Shown here: one piece after another, positions 23,740-36,104 of the stretch
How positions within the stretch are numbered: the first letter of the stretch is position 1
How the letters are laid out: each line of letters starts with the position of its first letter
NCBI GenBank assembly: GCA_008973525.1
Contig: WACJ01000501.1
Coordinates: 2,418,001 to 2,482,000 of the forward strand
Direction of reading: 5' to 3'
DNA length: 64,000 nt
DNA from: Stenopsyche tienmushanensis
Lineage: Eukaryota > Arthropoda > Insecta > Trichoptera > Stenopsychidae
Notes under the pieces: model-generated
Told to the model about the DNA's origin: nothing
Database searches by the model: none
Seen by the model: only the letters and a program-made list of their open reading frames with translations
Program-made: the position numbers and the translations under genes

Positions 23740-23840
23740 ACGTTTTTTACATAGATTTTCGAGTTTTTCAATCCCTCTTTTGAAATATTTTTTGTGGTCG
23801 TAATGGTATTCAACTCCTGGTCGAAAAGCAGTAACATGAT
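23740..23840 (-). pseudogene. possible mariner transposase C-terminal scrap
   Basis: The minus strand reads EYHYDHKKYFKRGIEKLENL, similar to the FF..GIKKL.. end of mariner transposases (compare 27303, KDFFTKGIKKL). It is too short to assign a family, and chance similarity is possible. Confidence 0.35.
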
Positions 23841-25064
23841 GCTAAATGTGATGTTCTTTATAAAAAAAACTTATGAAGATGGTATCTTCACCGTACCTGA
23901 TCAAAAAATGAACTTAAAGAGACGTCTATCAAAATCGGCAAGGACTTACGATATATCTAATATATAGTCATTTAATTAGAGTGATATTGCTTCGTAATGC
24001 TTGGTACGCAAATTGTTCAGGGACCCTCAATTTGCATAAATAATTTCGCCAAATGTAATAGCTTCGTAAAATATTACAAAAGCACTTTCATACTAACGTG
24101 CTGCCTGATCATTTTTATGATTTTTGCAAAAAACAACTTCATTTGTACCCGTTTGAATGTCATAACGTTGAGCTTTATTGCGCCATAATTCATACAATGA
24201 AGAGTAAAACAACGAGCAAAAAAACGTGATTCGATCTAAAAAAAAATTTAAATAAAAAGGGATTTGATTTTAATTGACGCCAATGGATTATGATTTTGCG
24301 TTTTTTTATTTTGGCAAAAAATTAATCTAAATCAAATTTCGTCATATAAAATTGCCAGCGATCGTTGCGTCATTTGGTTTAATTTGTCCGAATCCATGGG
24401 CTGTTCGTCAGGGTCGTATTTCGACATTTAGAATCGACCCAACAAATTGTCGCCCCTCCCGCCCATCGCTAGGCGCGCACCTGTACCGGCATTTCCGCGC
24501 TCATACCCCGGGCGCACGATATCAAAGGGGCCATTTAAAGTTTATCTAAGTACTCACATGATGCGTTTAAATATTCATAGCCGTCGGGGAGTTGCTTCTT
24601 TTAATATCTCACATCCCATTTTTGTGTTTTTCGACCCCTGAATGAGGAAGGGGGGCCGCGACCCGGAGCCGCCCGGCTTTAGATGCCGCGGCCCACTGGA
24701 AAACGTACGTCAGTTTCAGCACTCGTCTATTATTCACGGGGCACTAACGTGACCGAAACCATTATTATCGATTATTTGATGGCACATGTAAATATTCCAC
24801 AAAATTAAACAAACGTTCATAAACACGCCATCATCTTAAATTATTTATACAAATTTAATGGAGTCATCAATTTTGGCATTAATATTGTGGCGGGATGGAT
24901 ATTTGCGGCCGGGCAAACATACTACCATCTAATTTTAATTTACCCTAATCAATACGGCATACAACGCAATATATTCCATGAATTGTTAATGCACACCATA
25001 TCAAAATTGATGACAAACTATTGTTAACCAAAATATTTTTAATTTACATTTTTTACCATATACA
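23841..25064. other. no gene seen
   Basis: A GC-richer patch at 24440-24700 contains no supported exon. The rest is AT-rich single-copy DNA. Confidence 0.5.
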
Positions 25065-25700
25065 CTTAAACTTCTTTTTGTGCGACTTTTTTTGTGCGAT
25101 TTCGAAGTTATGCGGTTTTTTTAAAGCCTTTTTTATTTTTTTTTGATTTCATAAAGAGTACGTATCGAGATATTTTGGATTAAATAGGAAATAAATCATC
25201 AACACTTACCGAAATTTAGAAATTGTAATTTGAGACTGTAAATCATATTGCGTCTGCTATCGCTGAATATACGACCAAGTCCTTTATTCTTCCTACCAGA
25301 TTTATTATTCAGATATTTAAAAAAAAAGTTAAAAATGTGACAAAATAAAGCCAAAAAAATGACTTGACAGATTTTTTTTTAAACAGTTTTGAGTCATATC
25401 GAAAATCGCAACGAAAATTATCATCCGGCGATGATAGTTTGTAATCAAAATAATTAGTATTTCTCTAGTGGGCATTTGAGATGTCATTTGTCAGACATCC
25501 TTAACATTTTACCAATGATGCAAGACATCCTTTAAATGTTACCAAAATGCTATTTCTTAATTGCCTTATTTTTTTTTTTTTATGCGATTTTGGATGTATT
25601 TTATATATTTGTTTCAAAGTTATGCGGTTTTTAAAAACCATGGAACGCATCTTTACTTTTTCTATATAAGTCAATTTTTTTTGTGCGATCTACCGCACAA
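25065..25700. repeat. T1-like repeat, decayed, several units
   Basis: GTGCGA.TTCGAAGTTATGCGGTTTTTT at 25085-25125 and a second TTATGCGATTTTGG..AAAGTTATGCGGTTTTTAAAA block at 25575-25640 match the internal repeats of the T1 MITE at 36105. Ends are not identifiable. A further ATAAGTCA..TGTGCGATCTACCGCACAAAAAA hairpin lies near 25665-25710. Confidence 0.5.
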
Positions 25701-25739
25701 AAAATATTTATTGACATTTTCAAAATGTACAAAAATAAA

Positions 25740-26500
25740 TTAAATTTTTATTGTTAAGGGCTGATAAAGTGTAAGAAGTAAAAAAAGGACGTGTCCTAGT
25801 TGACAAAATTCAAATCCATTTAAACACATAGAATTTAAAAAAAAAACATAATGAGTCTAATTTCGCTATATTTTCTACCTTAAAGATAAAAAAATAATTT
25901 TATTTTCACAAAATGGCCATTGTTTAAAAAAAATCTTTTTTGGCTGATTAAAACTTGAGATATCATGTCAACGGTATTGAAAAAAGTAGTTTAAAATTTT
26001 GGAAATATCTATGGATGATACATTCTTAAACGTCTCAACTTAAAAAATATGCAAAAAAATAAAATAGAATATTTCGACATTCTAGACTAGCATATTCCCT
26101 TAAAATATTTATATTCAGATCATACTACATTATTTAATTTTAAAATATATATATTTGAAGCTTTGTTGTTTATAAAATAGTTTAACAATCATTGGGTGCG
26201 GCGAGTAACCATTGAAAAGCGCATACCTGCATTGGTCGTAAAATGAACTATGGTTGACATTTATGATCGCCTCGCATTTTTTATCGTAATGTGAAAATAT
26301 CCTATTTAATAAAAATCACATACATCTGGTAGGAATGATATAGGAATATATATTGTAGAAAAAAAAATGTTTTAAATTTTAAGTAAATCGATTAATACAA
26401 ACCAGAGATATTATGTCAACCATATTGGAAAAAGTAATAGTAGTAAAGTAAGTCGAAAAAAAACGCGTTTAAAGATTTAATTCTGATACGCACCACTAAA
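25740..26500 (+). repeat. R3 repeat, right-hand part
   Basis: 25770-26000 follows the middle of R3 (AAATGGCCATTGTTTAAAAAA, GAGATATCATGTCAAC). 26110-26300 matches the R3 right end closely (CATACTACATTATTTAATTT, TAACCATTGAAAAGCGCAT, GATCGCCTCGCATTTTTTAT). 26315-26480 then repeats middle sequence (TCTGGTAGGAATGATA, AAAAACGCGTTTAAAG) as at 55570-55700. Confidence 0.65.
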
Positions 26501-27302
26501 AAAGCTGTACATTCGTAAATAATTAGAATTTTGGAAATTTCTTTAGACCTCTTACCATGCCTTCAAATCGTGCAGAATGTCCATCGTGGCGTGTGCTATG
26601 TGGCACGTAGCGCCTAGAAGAAATACAGACTGATGATAACCATAAGTTCTTGGGTCAATGAGATTTAATATGTGTGTGAAATCACAGAAAATCCATTGTG
26701 TGAAAGTCGAGAAATCAGGTTTTACCGTACACTCTCACGCACAACAGCGATGTTTTAAACAGACCTTTCATTTCATTAACGTGCAAGTGTTGGCTGATTA
26801 TTTATCAAACTGGTTCACTTAAATTTGATCACTTAACATTGAATATAAAAATCCTTTAATGCGTGGAACGTTTTTCGAACAGATCATTGATTTTTTTAAA
26901 ATAAAATTTGATTTGATTTCTTAACAATAATTTTTAAAAAAATACAATAATTTGCCATATGTCATTTAATAATTCACAATAAATTATATAGATATTGCTA
27001 AATTTCGAGCATCCCTATTGAATGAATAAATGAATATGTTTAAGGGAAATGTTTAATAGTTCCAATGTAAAATTTAATGCAAAACTATTAACAAATATAT
27101 CTCTAATAATCTCATTTAAATTTATTATAATATTTGTATCTATGGCTTAAATTATTCTGAATTTGAATTAGGCAACGTTAGTTTGGGTAAATAAAAAAAA
27201 CGAACTTTCCCAGTATAATACATATTCTAATCCTAATTATTAGTCAAAAGTAATCAAAACATTTTTTTAGTAACAAAATAATTTCCATAATTTTCTATCA
27301 TC
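26501..27302. other. no gene seen; AT-rich
   Basis: Nothing recognised. Confidence 0.5.
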
Positions 27303-27955
27303 CTTTGCGAGTGTTAAGATAATTTTTTAATTCCCTTTGTGAAAAAGTCCTTATATCCAAGCGCTTTTAACTTATGCAATATTGCCAATTTTTTAATACT
27401 TAACGTGTGCTCTAACGATCTGAAAAGGTAGAAATCAGATAGTGCGAGATCTGGTGAATAGGTTGGATGAGGCAGAATTTTCAATCCAAGCTCCCTTATT
27501 TTTCCTGTGCTGTTTCTGCAGCATGCGTACAATAGCTATTGACCAAAACAGATCCATTTTATATGAGCTCTCATTTCATTCGTTCGAATTGTTCACAATA
27601 AACGAGTTGTTCACAATCCAGAAAAATACCACCACACACAAAGAAGAACCTTCTTAATTGTTAGTGTTGATCGAGGGGTCAAAATAGGTTCTTATTCGAA
27701 AGAAAGCCATTGTTTTTTCATACAGGATTATAGTATAGCATCAACTATTTGTCTCCAGTTATAATTTGTCACAAAAACGGATCTTATTCATACCGAAACA
27801 GCACAGATTTTACAACATAGATCGAGCGTCGTCTGGGGAAATTCACGTTGGATCCAAATTCCTTGTTTGTACAACTTTTCTGAGCAAAGATGATCTTTAA
27901 AAATAAATCGTGGAAAGCCAATCTTCAACAATAATTTCTCAATTGATTGACTAGG
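27303..27955 (-). pseudogene. mariner transposase C-terminal half, degenerate
   Basis: On the minus strand: KKVLLCVWWYFSGL (about 27615-27660), matching the mariner KKVLLCVWWD block; then, in another frame, IRELGLKILPHPTYSPDLAL and SDFYLFRSLEHTL (27400-27500), the HP.YSPDLAP.D.HLF motif with the third catalytic aspartate region; then KDFFTKGIKKLS and a stop at 27314. Upstream (27700-27950) are weaker pieces of the central region with stops. The DNA-binding half is missing. The lineage is not that of M1. Confidence 0.8.
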
Positions 27956-29134
27956 ATCCGATACCTATTAAATATCATGCACAAACATTTTTATTATACT
28001 TATGTTATTTCCACAAGTATAAACAATAAGTTAACAAAGTTTTATCGTAATCGGATGACCGGTATGGCAGCGCATTAAATACGAACAAACAAATATTAAT
28101 TTTTCTTTATTAGATTAATACATTTGTAAAGCAAAATTTCAGATTATATTTGAATCGCCCTTGTGTATTCGTTGTAATATATATACATCGTGCTTATTTT
28201 CCAAATATAAGGCTATACATATGTAATACATGAGCTGATGAGATGATACCCTTGAGCAGATGCGTAGCAAATAGGTCAAAGATCTCATTTGCTAAGTATG
28301 GCTTTTGTGCAAACACGAGCATAATTCGCCATTTCCGAATAGACATATTGCAAGGCATGAAAGCAGAATTCATAGATCAAGAAGTATATGTGTCCTCATA
28401 ACTGACTTCATAAGCTTAAGAGTTTCGTCCTGAGATTAAACAGGATACGCCCCGGGGGAAATTCTCTTTCTAGTGCTAAAATAGAAATCACGGGCGGTCG
28501 CCATCTTCATTGCGGAAATTAAATATTCTCCTCCATGAAAAACAGTCCTTTCAAGAACCCATAATACCGCACAATGCATTCAATTATTCATGGCATCATA
28601 GCGACTTTCCAAGAAAAACAAATTATTCAATCAACACGACAAAATCACACTATTGGACGCATTTAATTAGCGGTTTCGCATCGACGATTATATTATATCG
28701 AGAGCTGAAAATTAGTTCATCCAATGGGAAATGTTAACAATCGAAATTTGCTAAATTATGCATGACGTGTATACAAAATAAACATCCGGCTGTGTTTATA
28801 TAACATTCAATTATCATCGTGGTAAGTATCAATTATAACATTATCAATTGGGCTGAGCGAAGGTACTAATTGTGGATATGCAAACATGCGAAATCTCCAT
28901 CAACAATCATCCCATTTGGATCGTATGTCGATTGGTTAAAAAATAAATTAGGCAATCATTTCAATCGAAGCGACTGAGATCATGTTGAAATTAATAAGCA
29001 TTGCTTGGATTCTGGCAGCCATATGGATTGATATGGGTGCGAAGCCCAATTACAAGGCTTCACTGCTTAAATCGATTTTGATTCAGTGCCTTAAATAAAC
29101 TTGGATTGATTGGACTCGGGCGTCTGCCTCTCTG
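27956..29134. other. no gene seen
   Basis: Single-copy DNA. A GCAAAATTTCAGATTATATTTGAATC stretch at about 28131-28156 resembles 62119-62147 and may be an old shared repeat. Confidence 0.45.
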
Positions 29135-29215
29135 TAGCGATGGGGCTCCGCAGCCCCGAGACGGACTCGCAGCATACGCGACGGAAATCAGTATTTTAGC
29201 TCCGTATAGGAGGCT
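29135..29215 (-). repeat. R8 GC-rich repeat, copy 2
   Basis: Reverse complement of 6445-6525: GATGGGGCTCCGCAGCCCCG then TCGCAGCATACGCGACG. Contains GGGGCT-CCGC-AGCCCC, a short hairpin less perfect in copy 1. Confidence 0.65.
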
Positions 29216-29824
29216 TATTGCTTTGGTGACTTGCCAGGGAACTATTTTTGAGCATTATAAAAACGTTTTTGATATAAAAACAATAATTTAAATGGATTCT
29301 TCGTGTTGAACATAGGAATATTGGGTAATTATCTTTTAAATTGAACTTCAACATATATAATAATTTACATAAAATATTAGCCTTAGGCGACGAATTACGC
29401 AGTTTACTGAGAAACGCCTATGTATTATTTTATAAAGGAGAGAAAAGCATGTTGACCTCTTTTAATAATAATTCATTTAAATTCCTATGAAATATAAGGC
29501 GTGTAACATCGTATAAAAATATTTGCTCAAAGTATGTTCATCTGTGATTCTGTGGCATCTTCTAATAAATTATCAATTAAACAAGTATACTATTTTACAG
29601 TTTTTGCAACTTCTTAAAAAAAATTATACTGTGTTCCACATGAACGTTCTGAATTAAACATACAATACAATTCAACCGTAAAGGTTTCCTTTGATTTTAT
29701 AAAAGAAGAATTTGTGATTGCCTTATTTTTCCACCATACAGTAACAATGAGCTTCTTTATGCATTGAAAGCTTTGGCGAGCATCCTGAAGAATCATTACA
29801 CAAATATCGTTCTGTTTCCCAATT
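29216..29824. other. no gene seen; AT-rich
   Basis: Nothing recognised. Confidence 0.5.
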
Positions 29825-29972
29825 GTTCCATTATTAGAATCGAGGTGTAGTAAATACATCACCGGTAGAGAAAGGTTAATATAACAATTTGTTTTACAAA
29901 GATTAGATTTGTTTTTACCCCTATGGGTTTACTATGCGTTGATACGTTTAATAATCCCGGGATTCATGAGCA
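29825..29972 (-). mobile_element. hAT element fragment
   Basis: ATTAGAATCGAGGTGTAGTA, ATACATCACCGGTAGAGAAA and TTAATATAACAATTTG match the middle of the hAT family, followed after a deletion by AATCCCGGGATTCATGAGCA from its right end. Both termini are missing. Confidence 0.7.
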
Positions 29973-30892
29973 CCTAAATATTTTATTTGACTAACAGATA
30001 TTCCGAATCTTCATGTGTAACAATTCAATAGCAACGTATTGTCATTCATATCTCCGGTCTGCTATGCTCACACTCGTTTCCTTTCAATTTGATTTGAAGC
30101 TTCATAATTTGTGTCACTTTTTAAAATTGAATACACTCAACAAATTGAAATATTCCGTCGACACAAAGCTTCAATTCAGCATCCGAATTCAATCATTTTA
30201 TCCAGTGCAGGGTCGTTTTCAATGGGCCAGCGCAGTCACGTTATTTTTACCTGCACAGCAACCATTTTCAAATGGTCTCAGTAAATTGAACTAGCCAAAC
30301 AGAAAGTCTTCCATCGAATGCTTAGCAAGTAAGTGCAGTATTCCATGTTTGCGAAATAGCCAATCTCCAGTTAGTGTTCAACAGATCGGCCATTCGGCCG
30401 CCAGTTTTACAGTATGGGAATAGCAGGCTAGACGTATGAATATCTTAGAGCAAATTAACAAAATTAACATCAACCTGACTGGATAATGACTTTCAGAATG
30501 AACTCAACCGTTGACCACAAAATCACCTTTCGACTCCCTCTTTTTTGCAGAAAATTACTGTTGTCGTATACACCTGTGGAGTTGCAATAAAAGTTCATTT
30601 GTCTGGAGCGGGGACACTTAGCGAAGCAAACGAGTCATTAAAGGTTAAATTTATTAAATGTTGCATGAACAGGGAATGTGCTTAATGGGTAGCATTTTTA
30701 TGGAGATTGTATGTATTTTCAACTCGTTTTTTCAAAATTCTTGTACCATATGAAATTGCCGCAATTTTCTCTATTAAAGAGTGATTAAGACACATCACAC
30801 AAAGTTAATTGTGTGTGTTTTGAATTATGTTGTACTAGCAATATAAGTCTTCATTAACGTCATGATGATTTATTAAAATATTATTAAGGAAG
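29973..30892. other. no gene seen
   Basis: Single-copy DNA. The 93-codon frame at 30013-30294 has no recognisable features. Confidence 0.5.
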
Positions 30893-30955
30893 GGCATAGT
30901 GGATTAGTCTTTGGACTAGAATGTAAAATATCAAATTCTAATTTAGATTGTCAAA
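30893..30955 (+). repeat. tRNA-like SINE head, decayed
   Basis: GGCATAGTGGATTAGTCTTT then GGACTAGAATGTAAAATATC lines up with the reverse complement of 46718-46776 (GGATTAAATTTCGGACTCAAAT..). The B-box position is eroded here. Confidence 0.4.
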
Positions 30956-31442
30956 ATCCAGATTTGCTCTGATTTTCTGGATCTAAAATAGAAAGTATTG
31001 ATATAATTAATAAAGTTGGGGGATAAATTGATAACAAGGCCTATCTAATATAAGGGTATTTATTTCAAATTTATATTTAAATGCATTTAATCCAAATATG
31101 TTGATCGAATAATTAATAATACTCGTTGTTACCACATGGTAACGCTCTGAATAAATGCAAAAAATCACATAAAAAAGACTTGAACTTCGTAGAAAACTGA
31201 GGGATGGGTTCCATTATTTTTAAAAACCGCATAACTTCAAATCACTGTGATAGAATGTACAAAAAAATCATATAAAGTCTATTTTACAGTCTAGTCAGTA
31301 TACGTCCATAAACGCTGATTAAATCCTTAAAGAGGTAAAACACAATGTTGTGTCCGAATTCCAATGATTCAGATATCCATCGATGGTGTTTATTTATTTA
31401 AATACAAGTTTCATACACGCTGAGACGGTCCTGACAAGTAAG
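30956..31442 (-). repeat. T1 fragment (about 31190-31290) in otherwise unremarkable DNA
   Basis: GAGGGATGGGTTCCATTATT and AAAAACCGCATAACTTCAAA match the T1 interior in reverse. Outside 31190-31290 nothing is recognised. Confidence 0.55.
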
Positions 31443-32132
31443 TAGGGAATCCAATCCCGGGATCCCGATCAGTTTTAGATGCTTAATAATTCCGAGATTA
31501 GTAAATGTAATTCCGAAAAATTCGAGATTGAAATTTTTATCTAGTAGCGTTTTTTATAACTATAATTTTTTTTATAACAGTGGCGTAACTACTAACTGGC
31601 AAGCTTAGGCGACGTCTAGGAGCAGTAACTGTCTAATATATGTATACAAATATGTTTTTCAAATTGTTATATTAACCTTTCCCTACCGGTGATGTATTTA
31701 CTACACCTCGAATCTAATAATGGGAATATCGATATGAAATATAATACATACGGGGTTCATAATTTTTGTATTTTTCCATAACATAATTACGAATCACATC
31801 AAAGTATTATAGTATATAAGTATTCATCTGCAGCGATGGAAATAAATAATTTGTTGGGAATTCGGGAATTTTGTGAGTTTTAGTCCGTACAATACTTCCA
31901 AGGAGTGTGGAGGCTGAGCGTGCATTTTCAGCAGCAAATTGTCTGGCTTCCAAAATCAGATCCAGACTAAATGACAAAACACTCGATGCTGCTTCGGGCA
32001 TATTTTCAAAATAATATTTGTTTTTTTTAGTGTTTGAATTGTATTTTTATCTTCCTGGGATCCAGAGACTGATCCTGGGATGATCTGATGCAATCCCGGG
32101 ATCGAAATTTTGGCTCGGGATTGTATTATTTA
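31443..32132 (+). mobile_element. hAT element, most complete copy
   Basis: It starts TAGGGAATCCAATCCCGGG and ends CGGGATTGTATTATTTA, whose reverse shares CAATCCCGAGCC with the left end of the 20028 copy. CAAGTAAG (31435-31442) and CAAGTAAA (32133-32140) form a 7 of 8 target duplication. Length 690 bp. Internal sequence carries the transposase C-terminus at 31870-32010. It is non-autonomous because the catalytic core is absent. Confidence 0.85.
31870..32010 (+). pseudogene. hAT transposase C-terminal dimerisation domain remnant
   Basis: The plus-strand frame reads ILPRSVEAERAFSAANCLAS then KIRSRLNDKTLDAASGIF, the hallmark hAT C-terminal segment (S-EAERAFSAAG...K-RSRL.-.LD.L). The frame is open from about 31874 (stop upstream in the GTG/TAG region) to a stop after 32005. 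Upstream catalytic domain sequence is missing in all four copies of this family in the window. Confidence 0.8.
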
Positions 32133-32279
32133 CAAGTAAATGGATTTGTACGGATGATATATGACGAACATACAAACATAGGATCTAAGTTTATCACAAT
32201 TTTAAATTAGCTCACTACTCAAAGGGTTAAAATTTGCGACGATTTAACCATTAATTTTTATACCCAGATATGGAGGCAT

Positions 32280-32414
32280 TTTTACATAGATCGTGACTTT
32301 TTTTATGCGTATTCGCATAAAAAAAGCTTTGTTCCGTATAGAAAAATGAGGGATAGGTTCCATTATTTTTGAAAACCGCATAACTTCAAAGTCGTATAAA
32401 AACAGACCCAAGTG
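32280..32414 (-). repeat. T1 MITE, half copy
   Basis: Reverse of the T1 left half: it ends GTATAAAAACAGACCCAAGTG followed by TA (32415-32416), the T1 terminus. It includes AACCGCATAACTTCAAAGTC and the TTTTTTTATGCG/CGCATAAAAAAA inverted pair. The other end is lost. Confidence 0.7.
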
Positions 32415-33430
32415 TATATTGTAATGTCGAACATACACATTACGAGCCACCATCACTTTTGAAGGCGTTTATGCGTTTAAAACACATTAAATTTGAATTA
32501 ATATAGGAAATTTATAGTATATCAATAGTTTATATAAATAAAAGAGCATTGCATAGACCTGCACTCGTTCATATTTTAAAAGTTTTATGCCCCATATAAA
32601 ATCCGTTATCAATATTTGCGTCATTCGAACATCTCGTCGTATATAAATAATTTAATATCCAAATACGAAATCTATTCGCATCTTCGTACAAACACGGAAC
32701 GCTAAATCCACAAAACGTATACATCATCATATTTTCGTCGAATCTCCAAAAAAATATTTGTCTTAGGAAATAGGAAATAAAAACAAAGGGCACCTCCAGA
32801 ATTGGATATCAATTTTTTGCCCTCGCCCTCTATTCATTTCCAAACACTTGACCCGGAGCTATTATCCCTTATGCAAAAGAGAATCAAACAACCCGAAAAA
32901 ACGAATTTCCTGAATATGTCTACAAAAGAAGACGAGTGCCGAGTGAAGTAAGAAGGCTGAGGGCTTTGTGAAAATAAGTCAAAGGAATAAAGGAAATGCT
33001 AAAATATCTTAGGCTTATTACGTTCATTTTGCAATCTTACCTGAGACGTGGACGAATAAAGCGAATATCCATTCTTTTTTACATCGTGAGATGTAAAATT
33101 TCATTGGGATAAGGCGTTTTAACATTTTTTTCATGAGACTAAATTGGATCCGCGAGAGGCTTAAGATAAGAGTCTAGTTTCGTTACATTTGTAGCAAACG
33201 AAAAAGTATTTTATTTTAAATGGCCCGACGTTGTTTGGGTGGGGTGTAAACGACACCCCATATTTAATCCTCGAGGAAATATTTCATCTTTCATTTTCAC
33301 TTCAATAAAGCTGTCATTATTTAGTGTATTGTCTAAAAGGATCTTAATTTTGATAAACGTAAATAAAAACATTTTGTTCTTATCATCTACAAAGTAAGTT
33401 TACACCCTGAGGGCGGATGATTTTTTTGTT
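32415..33430. other. no gene seen
   Basis: Single-copy DNA; nothing recognised on either strand. Confidence 0.5.
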
Positions 33431-33431
33431 T

Positions 33432-33900
33432 TTAAGATGGCATACCTGGCATTTAAAAGGAATCCCAACGATCAGTTTATTTGATCATGCATGTGTATTT
33501 ATTCCGCACTACAGATAGAGAGAGAAATAGGTCTGGCTGCAGGAGGGACAACCTCCCGCATCCAAGGCCAACCGACGCCTCTCCCGACTCCCGCTTCCTG
33601 CGCGTCACTACCCAGCCGGTAACGATGCACGCGCAAGAAGCGATCGGTCGGTAAGCAGGTGCAATGTCTCCGTAGGGCCACAAGAGATGGCGCTGTTAAA
33701 ATAACACATTGCACCTGAAGAGAAATGGAAGATGTCGCTACTACGTGGGGATGATACATCGACCACGCTACACATGTTTGTCAGCCATTTTTTTCAGTTA
33801 CATTAAATTCTTGCGATGGAAAGATCGTCGCGCACTCTTTACACCTACTGTGTACGCAATCATCCGTTTGTTGATTATGCAGAACACGAAAACAGACTAA
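33432..33900 (+). mobile_element. mariner M1 5' fragment, split by R1
   Basis: GATGGCATACCTGGCATTTA..CCCAACGATCAGTTTATTTG (33437-33482) matches the M1 left end at 19801. After the R1 insertion, M1 resumes with ACCACGCTACACATGTTTGT, CAGCCATTTTTTTCAGTTAC and GAAAGATCGTCGCGCAC (33760-33835). No transposase is retained. Confidence 0.65.
33483..33759 (+). repeat. R1 repeat inserted in mariner M1
   Basis: A well preserved R1 core: GGCTGCAGGAGGGACAACC, CTCCCGACTCCCGCTTCCTG, GCGATCGGTCGGTAAGCAGG, then GCAGGTGCAATGT and ACATTGCACCTG, a perfect 12-bp inverted pair about 60 bp across. GATCATGCAT (33483-33492) and GATGATACAT (33750-33759) agree at 8 of 10 positions and may be its target duplication. Confidence 0.7.
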
Positions 33901-34699
33901 GACATGCGGACTAATCATTTACATTTTAATTGTTAATATTATGTTTCCCAATTGAAAATTATTTAAAAGTCATAGCGATCAACAATGATATTTAAAAAAA
34001 AACTTTAAGGAACGGAAAATTTTATTGAATCGCGGACAATCAGAATTATTTTTCATATTTTCGCAAATTTAAGTAAATATAATTTTTATTCATACATAAG
34101 AAACACATTCAAAGTGACATTCCATTGAGGATAAAATAATTTAAAAAAAAGGTCCGTAGAAGTCCTCAGAGGAAAGAAACGGGGCAAATAAAAGATCAGG
34201 CCGCGGCCAAGACGACCGGTCGGACCCCATTTTTTTTTCGTTCCAAAACTCGAAATTATTTTACGGGTCGCTCAGAATTGAATTACAAACTACCTTAATC
34301 AAGATCTATCTTAATCTTAAGAATATTCAGTTGGATGACTATTTTCCTCTATTGCGCATCTGCCGTATAAATCTTTTGATTATTCTGGAACTATCATCAT
34401 GTGGCCATTTAGACAACCTCAAAAAATTAATATTTAGAAATCGACATTTTTACAACCGATAATATCGTCTTTGATTTTTGTAAGACCCATAACGATTTTC
34501 TTATATTTTTTCCTCTACAATATATTTTTAATTGAAATAATGCACAAAAACTTTGATTGCTCTAACATCTGCCATAGCCCGCATCAAAGAATCGTTCTGC
34601 GTGCATAATATTGCCCATTGAATATTGATTTAAATATATTTGATAAGTCATATTTTACGAACTATGAAATCTGAATAAATAAAACTAAATTCCACTTTA
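33901..34699. other. no gene seen; AT-rich
   Basis: Nothing recognised. Confidence 0.5.
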
Positions 34700-34990
34700 A
34701 GTTGTAAAATCCCTATTTTCTTCGCTATCGTTATGTTCAGGTATGGCATTCGATCGCGAGTCGCTCATTCGTCATGTCAGCGGTCCGAAAAGCGGACCGA
34801 TTGAGCATATAAACCTTATAGCTACTCCGTCCTCTTTAAGGGCTTTTTGCGGCATTTGTTTATGGCTTGGAACAACGAAACGTCTAAACACTTTATATCG
34901 TAGTATTTTTTTTACAACAGGAACCGCCATCTTTACGTTAGGTCGGGTACTTTTGGGACTATTTTTGTATATTATTGTAAAAAATACATT
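34700..34990 (+). repeat. R7 repeat, single unit
   Basis: TTTTCTTCGCTATCGTTATG, GCTCATTCGTCATGTCAGCG, perfect hairpin CGGTCCG-AAAAG-CGGACCG (34781-34799), then AGCATATAAACCTTATAG, AACCGCCATCT and GGTCGGGTACTTTTGGGACTA. This is the least rearranged unit of the family. Confidence 0.7.
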
Positions 34991-35904
34991 ATAATAGTAT
35001 TTTCGATATATTAGATTTCTGGGGGAGGGGGCGTTAATTTAGATATTTGCCACGGGCGCTTCATACCTGCCTGCCTATTTACGGCTCTGCATTTAAATAT
35101 AAAATTGAAACGGGTGGCAAAACGACCCCATATTTGGTCCATGCATTTTGCACGTCTTCTTCATATAATAATTTGGTAAAAAATATCAAAAATCCACGGG
35201 CGGTACATGGAATATTAGCACACTTATTTTTTCAGATTGTTATTCTTTAATTTCGAAGGTGGGGAATTTCTATCGGAGTTTCTAAAATTTTACGAGCGAA
35301 GTCCTGACTCCCCCGGTCATATTTACTTTTTATTACAGCAAGTCATTAAAACTCGGGAGTTATCTGTGCAATTCGTTTTCACACCTCTTCTTGTTTTTAC
35401 CACCTTTTGTCGACAACCCCCCTTCGCTAATTCCACAGCTGACCGGATATGAACCGAATCACGCGCCCATTAAGCAAGCTTTCGACCCTGTTTTATGCCA
35501 CGTGGTTTATTACCTTTGGCGAGAAATTGCTATTTCGATCTAGCTCAGATGATAAGAACGAAAATTGAAGCTATCGTGATAATTTTTTATGTACCCAAAC
35601 GGTCGGTCAACAGCGGCGTCAGAAGCCAATAACGATCGTTGCTGAAGAAAAAACATGTTATTATTTACTACAATGGGGCATTCATGACAGCTACAAAAGT
35701 CGAAATCAATAATCTCTTGCGGCCATTTGCGGAAACGTTTATGTTCTTGCTGTCGGAGTTATGACTCAATCATTTTGGATTCAAAATTGCAGAAAGAGTA
35801 CTTAATTACTTTATTTTTACAGTGTATAAATGCTTGTCAAATCATTCAGAAAGAGCATTGTCGCACATTGAGTGCGGAGATTAGTAAATCGGACACAGAG
35901 ACGG
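34991..35904. other. no gene seen
   Basis: Single-copy DNA. A TTACTTTATTTTTACAG acceptor-like tract precedes an open frame at about 35822-35954, but no family or donor supports an exon. Confidence 0.45.
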
Positions 35905-36030
35905 AGATAGTGTCTTACGTCTCATCATACATCGATGGCACGGTCATACTGTAAAGGTTCCCCAACACGTCTAAATATTCTCAAATATTGCGAAAAAGGA
36001 TCCATAGCGCTTCATTTGCAATGTCATAAC
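35905..36030 (-). repeat. R9 repeat pair, copy 1
   Basis: The reverse complement matches 38440-38555: CAAATGAAGCG, TTTTTCGCAATATTTGAGAA, TATTTAGACGTGTTGGGG, ACCTTTACAG and GCCATCGATGTA. Only two copies seen; identity unknown. Confidence 0.6.
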
Positions 36031-36104
36031 CCAATATTATTATTTATTCAAATAATTATTATAAACACAGTTTAACGATAAAAAAATATTCTTAAAATCA
36101 ATTA

